A stretch of 64,000 bases of DNA from Actinophytocola glycyrrhizae (GCF_042653545.1 NZ_JBHSIS010000010.1:62001-126000); one strand, 5' to 3'; positions 51,702 through 60,473 are shown, numbered from the stretch's first letter. Made by a program: numbers and translations. The notes: generated by a model not told the origin, from the sequence alone.

Positions 51702-52127
51702 ATGGCAACAACCCGCACCGCGAACGCCCACTGGGAGGGCGCGTTGCTCGACGGGTCCGGCACCGTGTCGCTGGACTCGTCCGGCATCGGCACCTACGAG
51801 GTGTCGTGGCCGTCCAGGGCGAACGAGGCGAACGGCAAGACCAGCCCGGAGGAGCTCATCGCGGCGGCGCACTCGACGTGCTACTCGATGGCTCTTTCGC
51901 ACGGGCTGGCCGGCGCGGGCACCCCGCCGCAGTCCGTCGACACCAAGGCGGAGGTGACGTTCCAGCCGGGTGAGGGCATCACGGGCATCCACCTGACCGT
52001 CCGGGCCAGCATCCCCGGCCTCTCGGCGGAGGACTTCGCCAAGGCCGCGGAGGACGCCAAGAAGAACTGCCCCGTGTCCGCGGCGCTGACCGGCACGACG
52101 ATCACACTCGACGCCGAGCTGGTGTGA
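51702..52127 (+). CDS. OsmC family peroxiredoxin
   Basis: The OsmC/Ohr fold protein has 141 residues with both redox-active Cys: Cys60 in AAAHSTCYSMALS and Cys123 in KKNCPVSAAL. The start MATTRTANAHWEGALLDGSG is typical of the OsmC subgroup, which reduces organic hydroperoxides. ATG 51702 has GAGGAGG seven bases upstream; the frame is open 18 codons more. Its 3' end is followed by a strong hairpin at 52132-52176. Confidence 0.92.
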   Translation: MATTRTANAHWEGALLDGSGTVSLDSSGIGTYEVSWPSRANEANGKTSPEELIAAAHSTCYSMALSHGLAGAGTPPQSVDTKAEVTFQPGEGITGIHLTVRASIPGLSAEDFAKAAEDAKKNCPVSAALTGTTITLDAELV

Positions 52128-52131
52128 CCGC

Positions 52132-52176
52132 TCCCCTCGGTCATGCCCGCGTACCGTTCGGGCATGACCGAGGGGA
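52132..52176 (+). promoter_or_regulatory. Perfect 18-bp hairpin covering the GNAT start codon
   Basis: Arms 52132-52149 (TCCCCTCGGTCATGCCCG) and 52159-52176 (CGGGCATGACCGAGGGGA) are exact inverted copies around a nine-base loop. The GNAT ATG (52164-52166) lies within the 3' arm. It follows the osmC stop by four bases, so it may terminate osmC or hold the GNAT start closed in a read-through mRNA. Confidence 0.6.
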
Positions 52177-52682
52177 CGCGCCTGCGTCCGGTGACCGAAC
52201 CGGACCTCGACAGGCTCGACGAGATGTTCGCCGACCCGGCCCTGATCGGGGAGTTCAACTGGGGTGGCTTCTCCGACCCCGGCCTGTGGCGGCGCCGGTT
52301 CGCGGAGAACGGCCTGCTCACCGACGACAAGAGCGTGCTCATGGTCGAGGCCGAAGGGGCCACGGCCGGGTTCGTGTCGTGGGAGCGGGTGCGGACCGGG
52401 CACACCGCGTACGTGCACCAGATCGGGATCAGCCTCCTGCCCGCCGCGCGGGGGCGTGGGCTCGGGGCGGCCGCGCAACTTCTCCTCGCCCGCTACCTGT
52501 TCGCGCACTCGCCGGGCAACCGGATCCAGGCGGCCACCGAGGCGGGGAACATCGCCGAGCAGCGGTCCCTGGAGAAGGCCGGGTTCGTGCGGGAGGCGGT
52601 GCTGAAGGAGCACACGTTCCGGGACGGCGCATGGCGGGACGAGGTGCTCTACCGGATGCTGCGCAGCGAACTGCCCGCCTGA
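52164..52682 (+). CDS. GNAT family N-acetyltransferase
   Basis: The enzyme has 172 residues and the GNAT fold: TRLRPVTEPDLDRLDEMFAD at the start, acetyl-CoA pyrophosphate loop LLPAARGRGLGAAAQ, and NIAEQRSLEKAGFVREAVLK with YRDEVL-like end (WRDEVLYRML). It resembles RimJ/RimL-type protein or antibiotic acetyltransferases; the substrate is unknown. ATG 52164 is used; ATG 52143 is possible. Both lie inside the 18-bp hairpin described separately. Confidence 0.85.
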   Translation: MTEGTRLRPVTEPDLDRLDEMFADPALIGEFNWGGFSDPGLWRRRFAENGLLTDDKSVLMVEAEGATAGFVSWERVRTGHTAYVHQIGISLLPAARGRGLGAAAQLLLARYLFAHSPGNRIQAATEAGNIAEQRSLEKAGFVREAVLKEHTFRDGAWRDEVLYRMLRSELPA

Positions 52683-52818
52683 TCACGCAAGGCGGCGCCG
52701 CCAGTTCAACGGGGTGATGACTCCTCCGCTCGGTCACGGTCTCCTCGAACACGAGCGGGAACATCCTGGGCGACTACGTCGCGTCGAAACCGAACATCCG
52801 AGTCGCCGGGGGATATCG

Positions 52819-53382
52819 TTGACTCAACTAACGCGCGCTTTCGGGAACCCGATCAGCTTCACCATCGCCCTCTTGCTCGCAGTGGCATTGCTCGGGGCCT
52901 GGGTGATCACATCGAGAACCGAACACAACAGGCTGACTCGAACACTGCAAGCCTGCGCGCTGAGCTTGTCCATCATCGCGATCATTTACATCACGCTGGG
53001 CACCCGGCTCGGATACAGTTCACGGGAGGCGAAGGTCTCCCTCGTTCCAGCGATCGACACTTTCCATGCGCTTACAGGTCAGACGACTGCGACCGTGACC
53101 ATAGCCGGCATCATCGGCAACATCGTACTGTTTATCCCCCTTGGTTTCAGCCTATCGCTGATCGCAGCGCGAAAGAATCGAAAAACGACTACGAATCTCA
53201 TCGGCGCCACCATGTTGTCGATCAGCGTGGAATTCGCCCAGTTCGTACTGGACCAGGGTGTCATGGCCGTCGATGACGTACTACTGAACGTCGCCGGTGC
53301 CGCCATGGGCTGGGTTGCCCATGGTTGGGCCGATCGTCTCCGGAACACCGGCCCAACCGTGCCGAAGCGCAACTACGGGTAG
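52819..53382 (+). CDS. VanZ-like membrane protein with atypical composition
   Basis: This 187-residue protein has four to five hydrophobic segments (ISFTIALLLAVALLGAWVI, ALSLSIIAIIYITLG, AGIIGNIVLFIPLGFSLSLI, TMLSISVEFAQFVLDQG) and the VanZ pattern GNIVLFIPLG ... ISVEFAQ ... VDDVLLNVAGAAMGW. TTG 52819 has GGGGGA six bases upstream; ATG 52717 is an alternative. The gene is less GC-rich and uses many A- and T-ending codons unlike its neighbours, a sign of recent acquisition. It abuts a truncated LysE gene. A link to teicoplanin-type tolerance is only by family name. Confidence 0.75.
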   Translation: MTQLTRAFGNPISFTIALLLAVALLGAWVITSRTEHNRLTRTLQACALSLSIIAIIYITLGTRLGYSSREAKVSLVPAIDTFHALTGQTTATVTIAGIIGNIVLFIPLGFSLSLIAARKNRKTTTNLIGATMLSISVEFAQFVLDQGVMAVDDVLLNVAGAAMGWVAHGWADRLRNTGPTVPKRNYG

Positions 53383-53599
53383 TCCCGCGACCGAGGACGG
53401 CTGGGCGATGCCGGTCCAGTTCCTGGTCATGGGCGGGATCCTCGTCGTGGTCGGGTTCTGTGTCGACGCGACCGTCGGGATCGCGTCGGGCACCCTGTCG
53501 GCGTTGCTGGTACGCGGGCCCGCCGCGCAGCGCTGGCTGAACCGGGTGTCCGCGGCCATCTTCGGTGCGCTGGCGGTGCGGCTGGTCGCCGACCGATAG
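53380..53599 (+). pseudogene. C-terminal remnant of a LysE family exporter
   Basis: After the VanZ stop the frame SPATEDGWAMPVQFLVMGG continues as a hydrophobic segment GILVVVGFCVDATVGIASG and RGPAAQRWLNRVSAAIF ... ALAVRLVAD, matching the last quarter of LysE/RhtB exporters (including the RWLNR motif). About two thirds of the gene is missing, and the upstream sequence is the foreign-looking VanZ gene. GC content returns to normal at this junction. An internal ATG could give about 63 residues, but not a working transporter. Confidence 0.7.
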
Positions 53600-53621
53600 G
53601 CTGCCCGGCCGGGGGTGAGCC

Positions 53622-54803
53622 GTGGCGCGTCGATCCGGAGTTCTGGCGGTCGCCGGTGCCTGCCTGGTCACGGCGGCCGTGCTGGCCCTGCTCGTCGACT
53701 TCCAGAACTTCATGGACCTGCGGGTCTACCGCGCCGGCGGGCAGGCGTGGCTGGACGGGTTCGGCCTGTACACCGACGAGTTCGGCAGCCGGTACGGCAC
53801 CGGCCTGCCGTTCACCTACCCGCCGGTCGCGGCGATGCTGTTCACCACGCTCGCGGTGGTGCCGGTCGCGGTGGCGGTCGCGGCGCTCACCGCGGTGTCG
53901 CTGGCCGCGCTCGCCGCGGTGGCGGTCGTCGTGGTGCGGCGGCCGGTCACGCTCGTGGCCGCCGCGTTCGCGTTCGGGGTCGCGCTCGAACCGGTGCGGC
54001 TCACGCTCAGCTTCGGGCAGGTCAACCTGGTGCTGATGGTGCTCGTGGTCGCCGACTGCCTGCTGCCCCGCACCTGGTGGCCGCGCGGCACGCTGATCGG
54101 GCTCGCGGCCGCGGTGAAGCTGACCCCGTTCGCGTTCCTGCTGTTCTTCGCCGCGCACCGCCAGTGGCGGCCGGTGTTCACCTCGGTCGCCGCGTTCGCC
54201 GCCGTGTCGCTGCTGGTGTGGGCGCTGGCCCCCGCCGACACCGTGGCCTACCTGGGCACCGTGCTCGGCGACCCGACGCGGATCGGCGGGCTGACCTACA
54301 CCGGCAACCAGTCCCTCAACGGGTTCTGGCACCGTCTCGGGCTCGGCGGCCCGCTCACCACCGCCCTGTGGTTGACCTCCGCGCTGGTGGTGGCCGCGCT
54401 GGGCTGGGTCGCCGTGCGCCGCGCCCGGGTGGCCGGGGACGACCTGGCCGCACTGCTCGCCGCCGCCACCGCCGGGCTGCTGGCCTCGCCGGTGTCCTGG
54501 TCGCACCACTGGGTGTGGGCGATGCTCGCCGGTGTCTGGCTCGTGCCCCGGCTGCGGGAGTGGCGCTGGCCTGCGCGGGTCGCGGCGGTGGCGGGACTGC
54601 TGGTGTTCGTCGCGCCGCCGCACTGGGTGCTGCCCAACCGGTACGACCGCGAGCTGGACTGGTCGTGGTGGCAGCACGTGATCGGCAACGAGTTCACCTG
54701 GTGCGGCCTCGCGTTGCTGGTCGTGCTCGCTACGCTGCCAGCAGCCCGGTGGTCTCCGCGTCGTACACCAGCAGCCGGCCCGGCGCCGGAGCCACGGTCA
54801 TAG
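53622..54803 (+). CDS. GT87 family mannosyltransferase (DUF2029)
   Basis: This 393-residue polytopic protein belongs to the polyprenyl-phosphate-mannose-dependent alpha-(1,2)-mannosyltransferases. DLRVYRAGGQAWLDGFGLYT with the early Asp, FTYPPVAAMLFT, AVKLTPFAFLLFF, TGNQSLNGFW and SPVSWSHHWVWAM are family motifs. About ten membrane segments are visible. It should add mannose to lipoglycans on the outer face of the membrane. The last 25 codons overlap the convergent ATPase gene by 74 bases. Confidence 0.9.
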   Translation: MARRSGVLAVAGACLVTAAVLALLVDFQNFMDLRVYRAGGQAWLDGFGLYTDEFGSRYGTGLPFTYPPVAAMLFTTLAVVPVAVAVAALTAVSLAALAAVAVVVVRRPVTLVAAAFAFGVALEPVRLTLSFGQVNLVLMVLVVADCLLPRTWWPRGTLIGLAAAVKLTPFAFLLFFAAHRQWRPVFTSVAAFAAVSLLVWALAPADTVAYLGTVLGDPTRIGGLTYTGNQSLNGFWHRLGLGGPLTTALWLTSALVVAALGWVAVRRARVAGDDLAALLAAATAGLLASPVSWSHHWVWAMLAGVWLVPRLREWRWPARVAAVAGLLVFVAPPHWVLPNRYDRELDWSWWQHVIGNEFTWCGLALLVVLATLPAARWSPRRTPAAGPAPEPRS

Positions 54804-55791
54804 CCGTGCCCACCGCCGGCTCCTCGTGTTCGGGCACCGTCAGGCCGACGAGGACCTCGCCAGGGCACTCCAGTGTCACCAGCGAGGTCACGCCCAGGGT
54901 CTCGACGATCGACACCGTGCCGGTGATGCCCTCGGCCGCCGGCTGGAGGTACTCGGGCCGGATGCCGACCACCACCTTCGCACCGTCCGCCAGTGCCGGG
55001 CCAGGCGGCGGGGGGAGCCGGGCGCCCGCGACCTCCAGGAAGCCGTCGTGCACGGCACCGGTCAGCAGGTTCATCGGCGTGGACCCGATGAAGTTCGCGA
55101 CGAAGGTGTCCGCGGGCCGCCCGAACACGTCCTTCGGCGTGCCGAGCTGACGGATGCGGCCCTCGGCCATGACCGCGATCCGGTCCGCGAGCGCCAGGGC
55201 CTCCGCCTGGTCGTGCGTCACGAACACCGTGGTCAGCCCCAGATCGCGTTGCAGCCGCTTGAGGAAGGTGCGTGCCTCCAGCCGCAGCCGCGCGTCCAGG
55301 TTCGACAGCGGTTCGTCCAGCAGCAGCACCTCGGCCGACATGGCCATGGCCCGCGCCAGCGCCACCCGCTGCTGCTGCCCACCGGACAGCTGCCCCGGCC
55401 GCCGCTCCAGCAGCCCGGCGAGCCCGAGGCCCGCCGACGTGGACTCCGCCGCGTCCCGCTGTGCCTGCTTGGACGCCCTGCGCACCCGCAGCGGGTACGC
55501 GATGTTCTGCGCCACCGTCATGTGCGGGAACAACGCGTAGTCCTGGAACACCATCGCGACGCCGCGCTTGCCGGCCTCGGTGCGGGTCACGTCCCGCTCG
55601 CCGAGCGCGACCGTGCCCGACGCCGCCTGCTCCAGCCCGGCGACGGTCCGCAGCAGCGTGGTCTTGCCGCACCCGGACGGGCCGAGCAGCGCGAAGAACT
55701 CGCCGTCGTGGATCGACAGGTCCAGCTCGTCCACCGCGCGCACCCCGTTCGGGTACACGGTGGACAGACCGGTCAGCTCGATTGCCGCCAT
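54730..55791 (-). CDS. Sugar ABC transporter ATP-binding protein (UgpC/MsmX type)
   Basis: This 353-residue ATPase has Walker A LLGPSGCGKTT (about 36-45), signature QLSGGQQQRVALARA, Walker B LLLDEPLSNLDARL and a C-terminal MOI/TOBE domain (VVGIRPEYLQ ... AVGTAMTVAPAPGRLLVYD). It is the fourth gene of the minus-strand sugar operon, one base after the second permease (TGATG). Such ATPases can also energise other CUT1 importers lacking their own, including possibly the beta-glucoside permeases at 1-1012. Confidence 0.92.
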   Translation of the reverse strand: MAAIELTGLSTVYPNGVRAVDELDLSIHDGEFFALLGPSGCGKTTLLRTVAGLEQAASGTVALGERDVTRTEAGKRGVAMVFQDYALFPHMTVAQNIAYPLRVRRASKQAQRDAAESTSAGLGLAGLLERRPGQLSGGQQQRVALARAMAMSAEVLLLDEPLSNLDARLRLEARTFLKRLQRDLGLTTVFVTHDQAEALALADRIAVMAEGRIRQLGTPKDVFGRPADTFVANFIGSTPMNLLTGAVHDGFLEVAGARLPPPPGPALADGAKVVVGIRPEYLQPAAEGITGTVSIVETLGVTSLVTLECPGEVLVGLTVPEHEEPAVGTAMTVAPAPGRLLVYDAETTGLLAA

Positions 55792-56612
55792 CAGGCCTTG
55801 ATCCCTCCGTGGAAGCGGAACCCGTACCGCTTGTTGACGAACAAGTACAGCGCCACCACCGGGACGGCGTAGAGCAGCGAGAACACCGGGATGACCGTCA
55901 GGTTCGCGCTGCCGCCCTCGTCCTTGAGCGTGCGCAGCAGCACGGCCGCCGGCTGCCCGGAGACGTCGCGCAGCAGCAGGAACGGCAGGAGGAAGTTGCC
56001 CCACGCCTGCACGAACGCCCACACCATGATCGTCGCGATGCCCGGCCGCGCCACCGGAAGCACGATGTGGCGCAGCACCTGCCACGGCGACGCGCCGAAG
56101 ACCCGCGCGGACTCCTCGTAGCTGCGGGGCACCGAGTCGACGAAGTCCTTGAGGATGAAGATCGCCGCGGGCAGCATGCCGCCCGCGAGCACCAGGCCCG
56201 TCGCGTACTGCGAGTTGATCAGGCCCAGCTGGAACATCATCACGAAGATCGGCACCATCGCCGCGGTGCCGGTGACCACGCTGGACAGCAGCAACAGCAG
56301 GTACAGCAGCGCGTCGCGGCCCGGGATGCGCACCCGCGACAGCGCGTAGGCCGCGAGCGTGCCGAGCGCCGTGGTCACGACCGTCGCCACCGCGCACAGC
56401 ACGATCGAGTTCAGCAGCGACCCCAGGGCGTAGGGGTGGTCGAAGGTGATGCGCCAGTTGTCGAGCGTCCAGTCCGGCCAGCGCAGGCCGACGCCGGGGT
56501 CGCTGTCGAACGGCGCGGACGCCAGCCACAGCATGGGGACCGCGAAGAACGCCAGTAGCGCCGCGATCAGCATCGTGTACAGCGAGCGGCGCAGGATCTG
56601 ACGGAAGGTCAC
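55791..56612 (-). CDS. Sugar ABC transporter permease (MalG/UgpE type)
   Basis: The permease has 273 residues and six hydrophobic segments. The EAA loop SYEESARVFGASPWQVLRHI with the trailing LPVARPG lies near residue 180. GTG 56612 overlaps the upstream permease stop (GTGA). It pairs with the permease at 56609-57490 to form the channel. Confidence 0.9.
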   Translation of the reverse strand: MTFRQILRRSLYTMLIAALLAFFAVPMLWLASAPFDSDPGVGLRWPDWTLDNWRITFDHPYALGSLLNSIVLCAVATVVTTALGTLAAYALSRVRIPGRDALLYLLLLLSSVVTGTAAMVPIFVMMFQLGLINSQYATGLVLAGGMLPAAIFILKDFVDSVPRSYEESARVFGASPWQVLRHIVLPVARPGIATIMVWAFVQAWGNFLLPFLLLRDVSGQPAAVLLRTLKDEGGSANLTVIPVFSLLYAVPVVALYLFVNKRYGFRFHGGIKA

Positions 56613-57490
56613 GCGCGCCTCCTGAGCAGGAGCAGGTACAGCAGCGCCACCACCAGGTTCACGATCAGCAGCAGGAACGAGATCGCCGCCGAGTAGCCGA
56701 GTTCGCCGTTCGCGATGGCCTGCTGGTAGATGAACACCGGCAGCGTCTCCGACTCGTGGTTCGGTCCGCCCGCGGTGAGCAGGAACGGTGTGAAGTCGTT
56801 GGCCGTCCACAGGGAGATCAGAAGCGTGTTGGTGAGCACGTGGCCGCGGATGTGCGGGAACACGACGTCCCGCACGGTCTGCCAGCCGCTCGCGCCGACC
56901 GTCTTCGCGGTCTCCAGCTGCGACGGCGGCACCGCGGCCAGCGCCGAGCTGTACAGCATCATCGAGAACGCGGTGCCGCGCCACGTGTTGAACACGATCA
57001 GCGACGCCATCGGGTACTCGACGAGCCACGCCGTCGACTCGTTGCCGAGCAGGGTGTTCAGCGTGCCGCCGTCCCGGTCGAGCACGGCCGTCCACAGATA
57101 GGCGACGACCACGCTCGGCAGGATCCACGCGAGCAGCACGCACGCCTCGACCACCCGCCGGACCACGGGTTTCGCCGACCGCAGTACCCACGCGAGCCCG
57201 AACCCGAGCAGGTTCTGGCCGAGCACCGCCGACCCGAGGACGAACACCAGCGTCAGCCACAGCGCGTTGCCGAACAGGGCGTCGTCGAGCGCGGCCGTGA
57301 AGTTCGACAGCCCCACGAACGACGGCGCGACCGACGCGGGCCCGGTCAGCGTGTAGTTCGTCAGTCCGATGTAGATGGTCCACAGCGCGGGGAAGACGAG
57401 GAACAGCCCGATGAGCAGCAGCGCGGGCGACACGAAGCCGATCGCCCGCGCCACGCCCAGACCGGAGGAATCCCGGCTACCCGCGGGCAA
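56609..57490 (-). CDS. Sugar ABC transporter permease (MalF/UgpA type)
   Basis: The permease has 293 residues and six hydrophobic segments, with the EAA loop QLETAKTVGASGWQTVRDVV near residue 205 and an early AIGFVSPALLLIGLFLVFPA segment. TTG 57490 is preferred because GGGGGAGGACAAGG lies just upstream inside the binding-protein gene; GTG 57454 is an alternative. It overlaps the binding-protein gene by 14 bases. Confidence 0.9.
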   Translation of the reverse strand: MPAGSRDSSGLGVARAIGFVSPALLLIGLFLVFPALWTIYIGLTNYTLTGPASVAPSFVGLSNFTAALDDALFGNALWLTLVFVLGSAVLGQNLLGFGLAWVLRSAKPVVRRVVEACVLLAWILPSVVVAYLWTAVLDRDGGTLNTLLGNESTAWLVEYPMASLIVFNTWRGTAFSMMLYSSALAAVPPSQLETAKTVGASGWQTVRDVVFPHIRGHVLTNTLLISLWTANDFTPFLLTAGGPNHESETLPVFIYQQAIANGELGYSAAISFLLLIVNLVVALLYLLLLRRRA

Positions 57491-58880
57491 CCTTGTCCTC
57501 CCCCACTGCCTCGACCAGTGCGTCCTCGTACGCCGACGCGGCCTCGTCCGCCGACCTGCCCGCGATGATGTCGGCCGTCGCCTGCTGCAGTGCGCTGGAC
57601 ACCTTCGGGTAGTCCGCGAGGCCGGGACGGAACCGGGTGATCGGCAGGACCTCCTCGGCGACGAAGCTCAGCATCGGGTCGTTCCCCAGCACCTCGTCGT
57701 TCACGTCCTCGCGCTGCGTGATCTGGGCCGTGTCGCCCAGCCGCGCCTTGGTGGCCGCCGCCGAGTTCATGAACCGCAGCAGCTCCCACGCCTGCTGCGG
57801 GTACTTCGTGTTCGGGTTGAGCACCCGGACCGACCCGCCGGACATGCTGACGAAGTCCTGCCCGTCGACGCCGGAACCGGGGTTCATCGCGGGGATCTTC
57901 GCCCAGCCGACGGCGCTGTCCCGGTCGGCCATCTTCGCCACCCCGACGGCCGGGTCGACGACCGAACGCCAGAAGTAGTCGCTCTCGAACAGCATGCCGA
58001 CCTTGTTCCGCGCGAACAGCTCGAACGACTTGTCGCGGCCCTTGGCCTCCTGAGCGAGCAGCGGGTCACCGAGGTTGCCGCCGTAGACCTGCTGGTAGAA
58101 GTCCAGGACCGACTTGACCTCGCTGGTGGCGCCCTGCCACCTGCCGTCCTGGTTGATCTCCGCGCCGGTGCCCGCGAGCAGCGGCAGCACCCCCTGCATG
58201 GTGGTCGCCTCTGTCATCGCGGTACCCGCGTTGAGCTGCATCGGGATGACGCCGGGAAGCTGCTTGAGCGAGACGGCCGCTGCGGTGATCTCGTCCCAGC
58301 TGGTCGGCTGCCAGTCCGCGGGCAGCCCGACCTGCGCGAACAGCTTCTTGTTGAAGAAGATCACCCGCCCGTCGGTGCCGACGGGGATGCCGTAGCGCTT
58401 GTCCTCGAACGCACCGACCGCCTGGACCGCGTCGGGGATCTGCCCCCAGCCGTCCCATGCGTCGACCTCGTCCTTGCCGACCACGTCGTCCAGCGGCCGG
58501 ACCTGCCCGCCCTGCGCGAACTCACCGAGCCAGATGCCGTCGATCTCGACGACGTCCCCACCGATGTCGGTGTTGAAGTCCAGCGCGATCTTCGCCTTGT
58601 AGTCCGCGTCGTCCACCCCGATCCCGTCGTACTCGACGGTCACGTTGACGCCCTTGTCCTTCTGCTGCTTGGTGAACTCGGGAATCACCCATTCGGTGAC
58701 CCACTTCGCGGTGAGTTCGTTCTTGCCGCCCGCGACCGCGTTGGCGGTGACGGTGAGGGTCACGTCCTTGGCGTCCGCGTTGCGGCCGGTGTCCGACTCC
58801 TGCTGCTGCCCGAGACAACCGGTCAGAGCCATGGTGGTGACGGCGGCCGCGGCCAACGCCAGCGTGCGGCGAACTCGCAT
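57477..58880 (-). CDS. Sugar ABC transporter substrate-binding lipoprotein (family 1)
   Basis: This 467-residue lipoprotein starts MRVRRTLALAAAAVTTMALTG with the lipid Cys at residue 22. It has the family-1 layout: DVVEIDGIWLGEFAQGGQVR, YGIPVGTDGRVIFFNKKLF, and a C-terminal WELLRFMNSAAATKARLG. Related proteins bind trehalose, maltose or other alpha-glycosides, but the ligand is not shown here. GAGAGG lies seven bases before ATG 58880. It is the first gene of the operon. Confidence 0.92.
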   Translation of the reverse strand: MRVRRTLALAAAAVTTMALTGCLGQQQESDTGRNADAKDVTLTVTANAVAGGKNELTAKWVTEWVIPEFTKQQKDKGVNVTVEYDGIGVDDADYKAKIALDFNTDIGGDVVEIDGIWLGEFAQGGQVRPLDDVVGKDEVDAWDGWGQIPDAVQAVGAFEDKRYGIPVGTDGRVIFFNKKLFAQVGLPADWQPTSWDEITAAAVSLKQLPGVIPMQLNAGTAMTEATTMQGVLPLLAGTGAEINQDGRWQGATSEVKSVLDFYQQVYGGNLGDPLLAQEAKGRDKSFELFARNKVGMLFESDYFWRSVVDPAVGVAKMADRDSAVGWAKIPAMNPGSGVDGQDFVSMSGGSVRVLNPNTKYPQQAWELLRFMNSAAATKARLGDTAQITQREDVNDEVLGNDPMLSFVAEEVLPITRFRPGLADYPKVSSALQQATADIIAGRSADEAASAYEDALVEAVGEDKVARG

Positions 58881-58906
58881 CTCGGCACCTCTCGTCATCG
58901 AGTCCC

Positions 58907-58923
58907 GTTGGTCTTTCACCAAC
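58907..58923. promoter_or_regulatory. Inverted repeat upstream of the sugar operon
   Basis: GTTGGT (58907-58912) and ACCAAC (58918-58923) are exact inverted arms around five bases, 27 bases upstream of the binding-protein start. Position suits an operator, but the responsible regulator is not in the neighbourhood. Confidence 0.35.
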
Positions 58924-59037
58924 AGTGGTCCGAACGGGACGGAGATTAGTGCCGAAGACGGGCAGAGCGCGAGCACAGCTTGGTGGCGGTACCTCCCCGG
59001 CCAGGCGCCATCAGGCGCGTGCACGGCATGCGGCGTG

Positions 59038-59088
59038 CCCTGAAAGGCGCTTTCGGGACACTCGACGTCCCGAAAGCGCCTTTCAGGG
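59038..59088. terminator. Perfect 22-bp hairpin, same family as 8530-8580
   Basis: Arms 59038-59059 and 59067-59088 pair without mismatch around a seven-base loop; the stem begins CCCTGAAAGGCGCTTTCGGG. It lies between the PHP gene stop and the sugar operon promoter, so it may terminate the PHP transcript. The remaining bases of the 250-base gap show no gene. Confidence 0.65.
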
Positions 59089-59130
59089 CATGGCCAGTGG
59101 CGCGAAGCGGTCCTGCCCTCTGGACAACCC

Positions 59131-60369
59131 TCAGAGCGGGGTCCCGGCCAACGCCAGCACCGACCCGTCGTGACCGCACAACACGTGGCCGTGCGGCCCA
59201 GGCGGATCGAACGTGTCGCGATCGAACCGCACCTTGTGCGTGACGTCGCGGCCGACCACCAGCGTGCCGGGGGCGTCCAGCGCGAGCACCTTGCCGTCGA
59301 CCGGCAACAGAACCGGCCCGGTGCGGTCGGCCGACACCGCCGTGCGGCCGGCCCGCATGCCGTCGAGCACCGCGGTCACCAGTTCGTCGGCGTTGCGGGC
59401 GTGCGAGTCGACCGCCACCCACGTCGTGGGTGCGCCGAGCCGGACACCGCTGTCACGCACGTGGAAGTCGCTGCCGCCGATCGGGGTTGCCTCGCTGCCC
59501 CACGCCTGCCACCACGCGACCGGTCCGCCCCAGTTCGAGGCGTGCCAGCTCGAGTGCCACACCTCCGCGAGCGGTGGGTGTTCCGGCAGCGGGTGGCGCC
59601 ACGCGCAGTCGCCGCCGAGGGGGTGGTTGACCGACAGGAGGCCGCCGCGTTCGCGGACCGTCTTCACCCAGTTCGCGGCCGGTTCGCGGAAGTCGACCCA
59701 GCCGATGTCGCCGTAGGCGTTGGCGTGCCCGAACTCGGTGGTGATCTCCTGCCCCGGGATCAGCGCGATGCCGTAGCGGCGGCCGATCTCGGACAGTTCC
59801 GCGTGGTGGCTGACCGTGTTGTGGTCGGTGACGGCCAGCGCGTCGAGCCCGGCCGCGACCGCCTCCGCCGCCAGTTCGGCGATCGTCAGGGAACCGTCAG
59901 AATGCAGTGTGTGCGCGTGCAGGTCGACCGCGACCCAGCGCAGGCCTGCCGCCGCCGGCAGGCCGCGTGGCCGCGGTTTCGCCGGTACCGGCGGGTTCGG
60001 GCGCGCTGGCGCGGGTTTCGCGTCGGTGTCCGTCTCGATCGTGACCGCCACCTCGACGCCCTTCGCGGGGATGCGGTGCAGGCCGAGCACGACGTGCCAC
60101 TCCCCCGGTTCCAGCTCGCCGGGGACGTAGCCGGGCGTGGCGGCGTCGGGGGTGATCACGTAGCTCGTGCGTGCGCCGCCCGACCAGCCGCGCCAGCCGT
60201 TCGCGCCATCGCAGCCCAGGTCGATCACCGCGCCGGACGCCGGGTCGAACTCCAGCGTGACGGCGATGGACCGGCAGTCGGCGGGCACGTCGAACGGCAG
60301 CAGGGGCCAGTGTTTGTCAGCTCGTAGGTCGCGGGTCCAGAAGCCTCTGTGAGTCGTGGGGGCGCCCAT
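59131..60369 (-). CDS. PHP domain metal-dependent hydrolase with N-terminal beta domain
   Basis: The protein has 412 residues. An N-terminal beta-rich region of about 130 residues (WPLLPFDVPADCRSIAVTLE) and a Pro/Lys linker precede a PHP domain with the metal motif DLHAHTLHSDGSLTIAELA (His151, His153), VTDHNTVSHHAEL, IPGQEITTEFGHANAYG, VNHPLGGD and GGSDFHVRDS. It is probably a phosphoesterase or nuclease-like hydrolase with a di- or trinuclear centre. No secretion signal is seen. Substrate is unknown. Confidence 0.83.
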   Translation of the reverse strand: MGAPTTHRGFWTRDLRADKHWPLLPFDVPADCRSIAVTLEFDPASGAVIDLGCDGANGWRGWSGGARTSYVITPDAATPGYVPGELEPGEWHVVLGLHRIPAKGVEVAVTIETDTDAKPAPARPNPPVPAKPRPRGLPAAAGLRWVAVDLHAHTLHSDGSLTIAELAAEAVAAGLDALAVTDHNTVSHHAELSEIGRRYGIALIPGQEITTEFGHANAYGDIGWVDFREPAANWVKTVRERGGLLSVNHPLGGDCAWRHPLPEHPPLAEVWHSSWHASNWGGPVAWWQAWGSEATPIGGSDFHVRDSGVRLGAPTTWVAVDSHARNADELVTAVLDGMRAGRTAVSADRTGPVLLPVDGKVLALDAPGTLVVGRDVTHKVRFDRDTFDPPGPHGHVLCGHDGSVLALAGTPL

Positions 60370-60473
60370 GGCTAGATCCTGCCAGTAACGATCCGGACAG
60401 CGGAGAGGAGAATGGCCCGGCGTGGGCGCGGCTTCCGCCGCGATGATCGAGTGGACGGGGTAGCGTGCGAGCC

